DNA of 64,000 nt. Source: Luscinia megarhynchos (taxonomy: Eukaryota > Chordata > Aves > Passeriformes > Turdidae). Under the pieces are notes generated by a model that had not been told where the DNA came from, made no database searches, and was given only the letters and a program-made list of their open reading frames with translations. Below, one piece after another: positions 36,256 through 47,855 of the stretch; within the stretch, counting starts at the first letter, position 1, and each line of letters opens with the position of its first letter. A program made the position numbers and the translations under genes. Where the stretch lies: assembly GCA_034336665.1 (NCBI GenBank), contig CM067568.1:15719983-15783982 (forward strand), written 5' to 3'.

Positions 36256-37290
36256 GTAAGGACGGGCCCGGCGGTGCGTGGGCTGCTGCCCGCGGCGCAT
36301 CCCGGGAGAGACCGGGCTGGAGCTCGGCTGGAAACTCCGGCCGGGGCCGCCGGCGCTGCGGAGCCCCGCTCCTCTCTGCAGGAAGAGGGAGGGAGGGAGG
36401 GAGGGAGGCTGCTTTTGGCTCCCTCTGGGGCTTGTGTAGCGATCGGGGAGGCTGAAGTTGGAACAGCAGTAAGCGCTGGGAAGGAACATTTGTTCACTCT
36501 TAGTACGGCAGTCGGATTTTGTGTGCGCTGCAGTGAGAACTGAGTTTCCAGGACGTAATCAGACAGCGAAGGTCCTGGCTTGCCTGAATAAGGAGTCTGA
36601 CCAAGATGCTACATATGTTTTTGGCAAGTTTTCCACAGAAATGTTGTAAGATGAGGGGGAAAAATTATTCATGCAGCTCAGAAAGGCTTGTGTGAACACT
36701 GAGACGAGGATGACTACTGAGACCAAAACCAGACTCCTTGGCAGAGGATGTGCAGTAATTTGATTCGAAGGAGTTCTGACCCGTTCTGGTAGGCAGGGAG
36801 AAACGTCACCACAAATATTAGGATTAGGAGCCTTGTTCTTCAACAACTGCAGCTTTTTTATTTTGCTTGCGTTCAGATATTTTTCTGGGATCTGTGGAGA
36901 GTTACAGTGCTGCTCCAAAAAGGAGCCTTGTTCCTCCAGCGTAACTTTATTTGGCAAGCTTTCGTTCGTCCCCGTTTTCTGCCAATTGTTAAATGTTTGT
37001 CAACAGAAACATTATCCCTCTCTTCCTCTGTTGACTCATGTCTCTCCCCAAGCGACTTTAAGGGAGCCATTTATTAAAGCAGAATGTTCTGATCGCAAAG
37101 CGGCTGAGCTCTGGCTGGGCTTCAGCTAGAGGAGTTCGCTGAGCTTGAAGCAGCCTTGGTAGCAACAGCTGCTTAGATTTGCTCTTTAAAATGTTCCATG
37201 GTGCAGTTGTTTTTTTGTTTGTTTGTTTTCCCTGTTAAAAATTCTTTCCCGTAAAAACACTAATTTAAAGAATTGAGGTTTCTCTTTCAG
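36256..37290 (+). other. MOB2: MOB2 intron 1, first segment
   Basis: Starts at donor GTAAGG and leaves the CpG island after about 120 bp. It holds the GGGA tract and, at 37032-37038, an AP-1 consensus (TGACTCA). A GTTT-rich run lies near 37208-37230. Nothing else in it could be assigned. If the candidate cassette exon is not used, intron 1 runs unbroken to 55027 (18,772 bp). Confidence 0.8.
36387..36408 (+). repeat. (GGGA)n tract with G-quadruplex pattern at the start of intron 1
   Basis: Five GGG runs, each separated by a single A, then a final GG, about 130 bp inside MOB2 intron 1 and on the non-template strand. Single-nucleotide loops between GGG runs are the pattern expected for a very stable parallel quadruplex. 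Repeat identity is seen directly; structure is inferred. Confidence 0.9.
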
Positions 37291-37545
37291 CTTTTTAACA
37301 AGTTTAATGCCCCTTCTTTGCATTTTTGGGGGGCAACGTGTCTATAATTCAATATGGTGTTACACAGCTGGCCATATCATAAAATCCTTTGGCCAGCGAC
37401 TTGCTATTCACGATGTGAAGCTTTTGAAGTTTTTGGTAGCTGTTCTATTGGCAGCACTCCCAGATGTAAATAGATGGGTGCCTCTGTGGGGAAGATTTGC
37501 CAAACCTTTTGTTAAGCATCTATGGCAGTTTATTTTAAAGTATAG
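37291..37545 (+). CDS. Candidate cassette exon in MOB2 intron 1
   Basis: A 255-nt segment has acceptor GTTTCTCTTTCAG (ending 37290) and consensus donor GTAAGT at 37546. It enters and leaves in phase 2, so inclusion between the exons at 36146 and 55028 would add exactly 85 residues without disturbing the MOB domain. The frame carries no stop across the whole segment. The nearest in-frame stops are a TGA about 15 nt before the acceptor and the TAA formed inside the donor, so the open frame matches the splice sites closely. The predicted insert has a hydrophobic run (LLKFLVAVLLAALP) and a Trp-rich basic end (WVPLWGRFAKPFVKHLWQF). I do not recognise it as part of any known MOB2 isoform or protein domain. 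It may be a rare or lineage-specific exon, or a chance arrangement. Confidence 0.4.
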
Positions 37546-40500
37546 GTAAGTTCCTGTGATTTAGCAGTGAAACATACATTTTTAATTTGCTCAGTTCACA
37601 CTTTTTAAAAAATGGAACATTACCTCAGCCTTTGTCCTACTACTGGAGTAAGTGCAGAAATTGTGTATAATTTTGCTTTTCTTCTGAGATTTATTTTCAA
37701 TGTATACTATAAAACTATTGTGAAAGCAGGAAAACGTTGTCACACATGAAATGTTTTGGACTCATGAATTAATAGCGTAACTTTATTTTGTTGAGCTCTT
37801 ACTAGATGGGAGTGATTACTGTTTTGTAGCTGAGTGTTCTTTTAATGTGTCTTTTTGTTTTGGGTTATCTCCTTTTGCTTGTGGTTAGAGAGAAATGTGA
37901 AGTCACAAAACCTTTCTTTAGATGCCAGACTGGTTCTCTTATTTCTTGAGTCTACTTCAGATGCCTTATCTCACCTTATGTGCGTTATGTCATCTTGCTT
38001 TGTTCTGTAAAACATAAACTCATCCTATTCTGTAAAGTGTGAAAGCATGAGCACCGGTGAGGAGGCAGGTAAATACTACATCCAGTCAAAGCTTCCATAT
38101 TGCAGAAATGGGATCTTAGTGCTTCAGAAAGTGTGAGGCCAGTCACTGATGGTGGAAGAGGGAAACTCATGGGACCTCATTTAGGACAAAAATGGTGGCT
38201 TGTTGGTGACAGCTGGGATGGGATTTCTCTGAACAGAGGTACCCATAGCTGAGCTTCATCCACCTCGTTGGTAGAAAAGAACAGGGACCTTAAATGTCCT
38301 GTGTTTGATTGCTGAGGTGCAGTGCCACACTGATAGTGACCATTTCTCGTGGTAATACTTAAATTGTAGTCAAAGAAGTTAAATGAGATGCATCCCAAAT
38401 TACTGTAATGTCTTTCAAAGGTATCAAATACCATTTCTAAGCTTGGCCACCTGAATCTGCTGCATGAGTTTTCTGCAGTCTACGCAATGCTAAACTCTGT
38501 ATGGAGTAACTTTTCTTGGGTTGATCAGGCCATTGCCAGTGGCTTGGTGATGAGATCAGAGGGTATCTTGCTTGTGCACAGCTTGGTGTTATGAGCAGCC
38601 CCCACCTGCATTTTAGACCCTTTTCTCGGGTTTCCTCCCAGCCTTCCACAGCCTGCCAAGGACTTGCACAAATTCTCAATGGACAAGGGATAGAAAGCCT
38701 GTGTTCACTCTAAACTGCCTCCATTCTCGTCTCTCTCCTGCTTGTGAATTATAAAGCTCAGTTGTTCTTGTACAATACTTAATCAGTTTGACTTCCTGCG
38801 TAGTGGATTTGTTGTGTTATTTGTTTTGAGTGTGAGTAGTTACAACTAACACACTGGAAGCTTTTAAGGTGCGAGTTGTTCTCATTCGTTAGGTCCAGCT
38901 CCTCCTGCCTGCTGGGTACTTTGTGTGCCACAGTCAGTAGTAACAGCTGCCAGAGGAGGAATCAATACACGGAGGAAACGAGGAGGGAGGTGTGAGAAAG
39001 CAGAGACTTCATGAGAAGAGCAGTCCTGAGAACCTGAGAAGAGTTTAAGAGAGCGTGGGGGAAAGACAGCTGAACCAGAAAGGAGGAAAAAAATGTAACA
39101 AAAGCAACAGATGTGTTCTCAGTCTTTCTAATTAATGTTTTATGAAAGCCACGGTTAGGTTTATTGCTCTTTTAAATTATTAGTGATTCAGCTATGAAGA
39201 ACTCTGGAGATGCTTGTATCTTTCATCATATTGGTTAGTAAACTGTATTTAACACTTCAGGGATGGGACCAATGCTGCGCACTTGTCATGATTAAAAAAA
39301 ATTGAGACACCAGTAGAAAAGTGTCATCTCCCCTTTAAATTAGTCACAGCATAACTGAGAAGTTTCTTAACATGGTGTTTAATTAGGGCTGTTTAATTTC
39401 ATTTCACTTCATATGTTTTTGAAATATGTTAATGGCATTTTTTTCCCTTTTCTGTAATGAAATGTTCTGTTATTTAGCCCATAATTAGGAAGAAAAACCT
39501 AAAATGGATGCAGTTTTTCTGGTTTTTGTTATTTTGATTTCGGTGAGTTGGTGGTTCTTCAGAGATGTGGACAGGGAAAGGGCAAAGAGTATCATGTCAG
39601 AACTTGGAATATTGTTCTATTTTTTAGCATTATTTCATCAATTTTCCGAGTTTTTGTGACACCACGGATTCCTGTCAGCTTCCTTGCAGAGGTCTGCATT
39701 TTACTGGCCTCAAGCAGCACGAATGGAAGGAAGACTCAGGTTCCTGGGATCTCTCCCCTCTTTGGTCCCAGTGGATAACAGAGCCAGCCATCAGCATTTT
39801 TCGGAGCCACACGCTGCTGTTTTCAGGACAAAATGTTCAGTGCCAGTGCCTGAGTCCTGATGCAGATGCTCGAGTGTGTTTGCAGTGCTGTGACACTTTG
39901 GATCTGTGTTGCAGATTTTCAGAGGCTGTTCCCTGTGCAGCTCCCTAGTTTGTGTGTTTCCTTGTAAGTCTCCAGCGAAACTGAGTCCCACTGGGATAGC
40001 TGACAATTAATCAGGGATACGGTGGCAGGAAGGAGAAATGATGCAGGCTACAGAGTTGTGATGTTGCTGTGTAACATCTTTTGATAAATTACAGTTTGGT
40101 TTATATGTACACACCGTCCTGGATGAGTGTGGAAATAGATAAGTTAAACCTCCCCTTCCTCATAAGAGCCTCCCTTTTTACAGCATTGTACAGGCATTGA
40201 TTTGGATACCAACTAAAAATAAACAACCAACCCCACATTTTTGGGTAAGCGCTTTTAAAGAGTGTAGTTATTTGTCTTCAGTGATAGGGTGATAATGATT
40301 GTTTCATTTGGATAAATTAGCACGTTTGAGTTGGCATGCTGGATGCTGCTATGTATTTTTGTAGCCAAAAACTTAACAGTTTTTGAAAAATTAAATTCCT
40401 TCTGTATTTCTCCATTCATAGCAGGATAAAGAAGAAACCAGGTTGATTCTGATATTGTATTCTGGTTTTTAGGTGATCATGCAAAGTTGTCTTGTTGTGT

Positions 40501-43500
40501 TCATGAACCAGGAGGGACATAAATGGGTAGGAGCAGAGGAGCTTCTCTTGAAGATAGATGTAGATGTTGAAGACAGATGTCTGTGATGCGTGCATGTATC
40601 AGCAGAACTAAAGCAAATATTTTAAAAATGCAATCCTGTTTTATTCTAATTTAGGCAGAAACATTTTTCAATAATTTAGTCCAGATCACAATATTAGAAA
40701 GTAATTAGAAGAGCCTTGTTTAACACTAGCTAATCTGATTAATGCAAAAGCTTGGGACAGGCAGAAGAGAAGGGAGGGAGGGCGGTAGCAGGGAAAGGGG
40801 CTTATGGGCAAAATGCTCTTCAGAGCCACGTTGGCTATTTTTATCCTGTGTTCTTTTTCTCTCTCCCTCCCACAACTTTCCATTGTACCGAAATAGTTCA
40901 AAATGTTTATGGTTCAGGGAAACTGACATCACTAGTTGTCATGCTGTGTCCTGCTGAATATTTCTGTGACAGGAGCTGATTCCTCATTCAGTGATGGCCT
41001 TTTGGGCTCTCAGCTGCTCAGAAAGGACTGGTGACACTATGGGGCAGTAACATCTTGGGCTTTGGCAAGGGCTGACCAGGCAGGAGAGGCGGCTGGCATG
41101 TGTTGGCTGCTCCTAGTATGCACAGGTAGCAAAGTCTCTTCTGGCTGTAGACACAAAACTTGCAGTGCTGTGCTTGATGCTCAGCCCCACGGCGAGCTGT
41201 CAGATACCTGTGCCATGCCATGCCATGCCATGCCTGGGGCTCTTGCTGGAGCTCAGGACTTGGAGCTGTGCTCTGGAAAGATGCTGTGTCTCACAGGCAG
41301 CTCAGCACAGCAGGTACTCCTCTGTTTCTTTGCATTAGTCCTTTGTCGGCTCGCTCGTGTTTGCTGCAGGAGTGCCCTGACCTTGGGGAATTTGTGAACA
41401 TCACTGAACCATGTACTGTGTATTAACTTAATGAAGAACTTGGTGTCTTTCTTCAGAGGTATTTACAGCATGGAGTTGTGTTTTGGTTACGTGTTCCACA
41501 TCCTGTGAAGGATAGCCAGAGGGAGAGCACTGCTAAAATTCTCGGTGTTGAAACAACCCTCTAAGGTGTCTCCAGAGCTCGTACAGAAAAGGCTCCTGGC
41601 CAAGCTTTAATAGCATTTTCCTCTTGTTTATAGGCAAAAGTATGCTGCTTTTTTTACTGAAGATGCCTCCTGGACACTTTACAAAGAATAGATTTAACTA
41701 TATTCTCAGACTTGTGAAATTATTCACCCTTCTTTTATCTTGTTTTCTTGGTATGCATTAGGATTTGTTCCGGATTTCAGCTTCTTGTTTTGGTCTGTAA
41801 GATTATTTCATTTATATGTGAGCAAAGTATGAGTGTGCAACATTCATCCTTCTGGGAGTTGACTACAGTTCCTGATTTGGCTCTTTGTTTCCTATGTTGC
41901 AATAGCCCATGTTTCTGGTGCTACTCTTTATGGGAAAGTTATCTATTTCACACAATTTCTGTCTGCTGTTCTCTGCATCTCAAACGTCTGTGCACTCCAA
42001 GACCTTTACCAGGTAGGTTTTTAGGAGAAAAAAAAAAGTCCTCTGTAGAAGAGCTTTTCTCATGCTATTTTTGATTTTTTTTTGAAGAGGTGTGGTGTTA
42101 GGAATGTGATCTCCTATCAGTTGTCCTGTCTCTAAGATGGCTGAGACAAAATCTTTCTGTTCCTCTATCATACATCTCTCTGTGACTACACCAAAATTGA
42201 CTTTGTTAAAGTGTTATTTTGTTGAGGTGAATTTTTAATTTCTTTTCTTATTCCCTGGTGCTAAAACTTCAGCAAATTGCTATCAGAGAAGAGATGTTGC
42301 ATTTCTTTTAAGTGCTGCCAGCTCTAGTCTCTGGATAGGAAAGGGGATTGTATGGATTAACCCTTTCTTCCAGCTTTCTGAAGAAAAAGCCTGCTTCTAT
42401 GAGTGAATGGAGCCCATTAGCACTGAAGCCAGGCTTGAGCTTGTCAAAATTCTGCTCTTTTAATTTTTAAGTTCTTTTCTGTCTGATAGGGAAATAAGTT
42501 TAGAAGTGCTTTTGCTCAGACAGCAGGAACCCGTGGTAGCAGCTGCTCCCCAGGTGAAAGGAACATTGTGGATGTCTGTGAGATTCCTTTTATTTTTAAA
42601 AAAGGAACAATCAGCAGTGAGTGCAGGTGCCCTCAGAAGGGCAAGAAGTGACAAAATATTAAAACTTTTAGCTTACTCTCTGGAAAAAGTAGTCCTGGCA
42701 CACCATCCAAGCACATAGAGTTACTGAAGAAAGAAGGCTTGGGTCTCTTCATTGGTGGTTTATGTAACTTCACAGAGAGGTGGGATGACACAAGGTGCAC
42801 CTTGGTGGCTCCACTCACACCCAGACACCCTGATCTGCTCTTCAGTCCAATGTGTCTGCACATCCCAGGCTCAGAACACCAAAGCCTTACAGGGAAGGTG
42901 CTGGCTGTCAGCAGGATGCATTTAGCACAACAGGGAAGGGGAAAATTCTGATAAAAAGGCTTTGCTGATTCCTTCCTTTTACAGAGTCCCAGTTTTGATG
43001 TGGCTGATTAATTTCTTGAGAGCTATGCAGGAAAAAGATAAAGCTTAGGTCTTGACGCCACATTCTGTGTGGGACAGAGGGGAAGCTGTATTCTCTCTCA
43101 ACTGAAATAGTTATTTTTCTGTTGCTTTGTATCATAGAAAGGTTTTTTTCATGTCTAGGTATATCATTCAAATCAGTACATTTTAAAATCCACACATGAC
43201 TATCCCTTGCTTTGAGGGGTGATACTGGGTTATACTGGGGTTAAAGCTGGGACAGAAATGTGGCTTCATATTGTGTTTTGAGGGATGTCTCAGGTGTTGG
43301 TCTCAGCTTCTGTGAACTGATCGGTTGCAAATCCCACGTAAACAGTTAAAGATGCTTTTTGTCATTTGCAGCCAAGGGAATGAAACAACTTCAGTACACA
43401 ACTGTGCATCTAATTTTTGTATTTGTTTTTGAAAATGACTAGTTTTCCTTAACTAATTTCTTGTTTGTGCTTTCAGCATTTAATTAAAAGACTGGATTTG

Positions 43501-46500
43501 TATTTTAGCAGGCTCTTGGAGGTAACACTACAAGTATATCTATGGGTTTATTCCTGGTTGCTAGTGGATCAGTATATCTGTAAAGGTGTTTCTACTTGCT
43601 TTTCAGTCTCCTGTAGTGTGTTTGGAAAAGTAATAAATTAGGATTGGGAATCACTGCTGTCTCACTAGCTAATTAACAGTGATCTAACTGTAGCAGTAAT
43701 TAAACTATTACCCACCCTACTATTTTTTTCAGTCATTCAGATGTTCTTTACTTTGGCCTATGAATCCATAGTTTGTATTTTAAATAGATTTTTTCCTTCC
43801 TCTGTTGTGCAGAAAAGCTTCAGCATGTTGTTTTCTAAGAAATTCTGAAGCAGCTGTGTGCTATTGTTGACAAAACTGAACAGAGCATTGCATCATTCTG
43901 TCGAAAACCTTTAAAAATTAACTGCATAGTTACACTTGTGGAAGTTTGTATGTATCTTTTTGTCAGTGAAAGTTACCTAGCTAAGATAATGCTTTGATTC
44001 CTTTTCTTTCTGACCTTAGGAGGAGACACACAATTTATGCCTTCTGTGGGCTTCAGTTTTTAAGTTTAACAAGATAGCTCACACTAAAACTGAACGGCCC
44101 TGCTTCTCCTCACATAATCTGGTCTAAGGCATGCCAGGAGAGATGGTACTTACCTGAACTGACTTTGGTTAAAATTAAAGCCAAAATATTAACAAAAGGG
44201 GGGAAAAAATAATTTTTGGTCTCTGCCATTGAGAAGTGACCTTGACCCATAATATTTTCTAGTGAATAAATATCCTTCCTAATGACAATGCTGTGGTTAA
44301 TTTGAGGTGTAAGAGATGAGTTTGTGGAGCTTGATACAGAGGATAATTTTAGGTGGGGCTGCTTCCACACATTGGTATTTCTTTGCCCAGCCTGCTCAAT
44401 AACTAATGACTGGTAGGTGATTGAATTCCCCCCAGCTGTGTGTCTCAATGCAGCAAGATGCACATGTGTGTGCCAGCACACATGCTTTAAAAGTGAAGTG
44501 ACAGGTGCAGGCATGTAAAATTGCTTATGGATAGTGAAAACTATTTAGATTGTTTTTTCCCATGCTTTGTGTCTGAATTTGTACTGTGTACTGAAGCTCC
44601 TGCAAAGAAAGCTGAGATGTTTGAAGTAGCTGTGTTGTTGCCTGTGTTTCCGTGTGCACTCTCAGTTGTGGTGTGCCCTAGCACTTCTCTGTCTCATTAA
44701 ACCACATTTTTTTAGATGGAAAGCAGACAAAGTTTATGTGAAGGTTTCAGCTGTTGAACTCCTGCCTACGGTGGATATAGGTGTCATTTTCCAAGGTGGA
44801 ACTGTAGCAGGAAGGCAGATGCTGAACTTTCAGTCTCTTCCCATCAGAAATAACTAACTTGTGCTTCTGATGCAAGACTGTTTGTGTGCCTAAATAATTG
44901 TAATTTCACATTGCAAGTACATGAGACACTATATGCACCCATCTTCCAAAACACAGTATGTGGGTAAGCTTGACCTGCTTATCTAATGTGGTTTTGTTGT
45001 TGCAGGTTTTCTTTAAGTTACACGGTGCAAAAAACTGGTCTGTGTTGTCAGGTAATTTTTGGTGGTTGTCATACAAAGAGAGCTTGCAGGACAAGAAGAT
45101 AGTGAGGAAACTAAACCGTTTTTTACAAAGGCAAACTTGTCTGCACCCTGGTAGTCTCTGAACAGAACAAGCTGTCTGCATTTGTATATCTTGGGCTATA
45201 TAGCAAGAAGTCTGATTGCTGAAGCCAGGTTGCCATGGTGAAATAATTCCCAGCAATTAAAGCACAGTTCCATCCTGAAAAGCAACTCTGTCCAGGCTAT
45301 GTTGTGAAATCCCTCATTTACCAGGCCATGAGGTTTCCAAATCAAATTTGCTTGGTTTAGAAATAAAAAGGTAGCTTTGCACTCTTCCAGCTCTACAAAC
45401 TTCATCAGGGCTGGGACATAACAGAGCCTTCAGTGATGTATGTGCTCTGGTGGTGAACTCCCTCTCCACAAAGGTGCACCACAGGGTACTGGATGTGCTC
45501 ATCTAGAGATAACAGGGCTGTATCAGAGTAGCCAGGAGGAGCAGTTGCTGCCAAAACCTGAATTTAATAATGACGTAAAAGTCAAAATAACTCTGTGTTC
45601 CAACAGGAGATTAGAGGATAATAAATCACTGATTAAATTAATAGACATGTCAGAAAAGACACAGGGTATAGATTTTTAATTGAGATTTTTTTTGTGGTTT
45701 TACTACAGTGCATTAAATTTTTCTTTCAATTTGCAGTAAAAATTTTAAAAGAGAGAGAACTTTTTTTTGGTCAATTACATGATTTTACTTGTTCTCTGCA
45801 GGCAGTATTTCTGGCTTCTAGAGTTTGAAGTTGTCTGCTGAAAAAATACTGTTCTGAATATAATAAGAAATCTGACAGATCTATATTTGTCTTCCCCAGA
45901 GTGGAAAAAAGGTTTTAAAAGCCACTCCAAAACTTGCTTTCAAATCTTGGTGCAGATCACTTGTTCTCAAGGCTCTGTGGGCAGCCTTTCTTTTGCAGCA
46001 CCTGTAACAGCCAGGCTCACTGGCACTGCCATTGTCTGCTCTCAGCTGAGAGCCAATTTTCTCCTTTCTCTGTGTGTTTTAATTAGAGAAATGTAAGGTA
46101 TGCTGTGGATCCTTGCAATGTTTTTTGTTTTAGAGAAAGAACTATTTATCTCTGCTGGTTTCCAAAGGTCCCTGGAGAACTAGCTGAGATGTAAACATTT
46201 ACATGTGCAGATATCTGTGGTGAAAAGAATCCTGGCCCTGCCTGTAGCTGCAGTATGGGAGTATATTTAGCAGTGGAGGATGATGAGGAAGCATTTGTAT
46301 TGCTTGAATACTAATGGCATTTTTCCTCTAAGGGAGGCAAGGATACAGGAGCATCCTTATCTTGGTATTGTGTATGGGTCTGATGGGTTTGGAGTGTTTG
46401 CCTGGGGGACTGAAATGAGCTGTGTGTTAACAAGACAAAGCCCAGATCAGAGCTCCAGCCTGCATTTTCAGCTGATGAATGTCTGGGCAGAGATGTACTA

Positions 46501-47534
46501 AAGAGTCAGCATAGGATGGCCTCTCCTGTCCCCACACCAGGGCCTGCTCTGAGTGCCATCCCAGGGGAGGAGGAATTGCAAGCACGGGAGAATATACTGT
46601 GAGATACCTTCTCAAGCAGGGATTTGGGGTTTGCCCTCTTTCCGCTCAGTTTTGGCTTCCTTTCAGACAGTTTGCCAACTGGAGACTTAAAAAACAACAA
46701 AAACAAACAATAGCCACCATCCCATGTTGTTCCCAGGCTCAGGACTTGGGCACTTCTGACTCAGTGCTCTGCTGTGTGGTTTGTTCCTAAGCATTGGGTA
46801 AATTAATTGTTACAACACTTAGTCCATGACCTACTGAATCTCTGTTACCACAGACCTTATTTGGCTCCATGTAGAGATGTTGAAAATAGGAAAGATTGGT
46901 CCTTTTTATTTCCTATTCCACAAATTACCAGAAATCTGGACTGTAGAAAGTTGCTTAAATAAAGAATCTTGCTGAGCTTTCATGCTTGCACCTCCTGACT
47001 GGGATATGTGAGGGATTTTTGCCACCAAGGTAAAAGAATATTTCAAAATGAAGAACAACTGCATATTGCTTGGGTAATTTTTTTTCTTCTAGTGAATTAT
47101 TTCTTTTAAATTACATCACTAGCTCCTAGAAATAAGTAATCTGTTTGTTACCCATTGGACATGGCTTCCCTGGTGTCCCAGCTGTGCTATCTGGAGGGGA
47201 ACCTGGAGAGGGCAAGGACTATGCAGTCAGAAGCTGGATACCTCCCTTCATCCTGGGGGAGGACTTCTGGCAGGTAGGCCCAGGGAAGAAAGGGAGCTGC
47301 AGTGCAGTGTGCTTTACCACAAGAATGCACTCTGCACATTTTTGCAGCATTAGCTGAGCTGTGACATGCCTGGCCTTGCCTCTGCAGCCCTTCTTTCCAG
47401 AGCTGCACTGGAGACAAGATGGGGGACCCTGGCCACCAGCAAAACCCCTGGGAGTCTCAGCAGGGGAGTTCCTGTGACTCTGACACAGCACTGTAGGCAA
47501 GCACCAACTTGTGCTGGGAGGTGATGGTCCAGGG
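37546..47534 (+). other. MOB2: MOB2 intron 1, central segment
   Basis: About 10 kb of AT-rich intronic sequence. Scattered frames of up to about 110 codons occur on both strands, but none has matching splice signals in the phase needed by MOB2 and none resembles a known protein. A four-copy TGCCA repeat lies at 41211-41230. No gene is supported. Confidence 0.7.
41211..41230. repeat. (TGCCA)4 tandem repeat
   Basis: Four perfect TGCCA units plus a partial fifth in MOB2 intron 1. Confidence 0.9.
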
Positions 47535-47855
47535 AACTCTTTGGTTGGAAGAGACCCTTGAGGTCATCGAGTCTGCCATTAAGCCATATCCACACATCAT
47601 AAAGACTTCCAGGGATGGGGACTCCACCAGTTCCCTGGGCAGCCTGCTCAGGGTCTGATAACTTTTGATGAATAAATTTTTCCTAATACACAGTTTATAC
47701 CTTGAGGTCATTTCCCTTGGTCCTATCCGTCATTACCTGGGAAAAGACCTTTCCTTGCTGCAGCCTCCTTTCAGGTAGTTGTATGGAGTGCTAAGGTAGC
47801 CTGAGCTCCAGTCAGCTGTTTCCTGTAAGACTTGTGCTCCAGCCCCTTCACCCGT
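47535..47855 (-). mobile_element. CR1 LINE 3' end inside MOB2 intron 1, antisense to the gene
   Basis: Read on the + strand this is the reverse complement of a CR1 3' end. TTTGGTTGGAAGAGACCCTTGAGGTCATCGAGTC starts near 47540, CCAGGGATGGGGACTCCACCAGTTCCCTGGGCAGCCTG near 47609, TTTTTCCTAATA near 47677, CTTTCAGGTAGTTGTATGGAGTGCTAAGGTAG near 47768, and AAGACTTGTGCTCCAGCCCCTTCACC near 47828. It is 5'-truncated and noncoding, and it is better preserved than the copy near 10 kb. Confidence 0.92.

Larger units (their letters stand above)
35870..36380 (+). promoter_or_regulatory. MOB2: CpG-island promoter of MOB2
   Basis: Base composition changes abruptly from AT-rich to very GC- and CpG-rich near 35870 and back near 36380; this is the only such island in the window. 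It spans the main MOB2 first exon. It contains GC boxes (GGGCGGGGCGGGC around 35991-36003; GCCCGCCCCC at 36021-36030) and an inverted CCAAT box (ATTGG at 36037-36041). There is no TATA box. This suits dispersed initiation between about 36050 and 36140. The 5' UTR just before the ATG has no upstream ATG. Confidence 0.85.

Noticed and set aside
35802..36543. Long open frames on both strands across the CpG island (up to about 235 codons)
   Set aside because: Very high G+C removes stop codons in every frame. The predicted proteins are Ala/Gly/Pro/Arg-rich with no domains. Only the frame through the ATG at 36146 has a matching donor and downstream exon.
45900..46092. Exon-like segment with acceptor CTTCCCCAG and donor GTAAGG
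   Set aside because: Entering in the phase set by the MOB2 first exon it hits a TAA within a few codons, and its open frame needs a different entry phase, so it does not fit MOB2.
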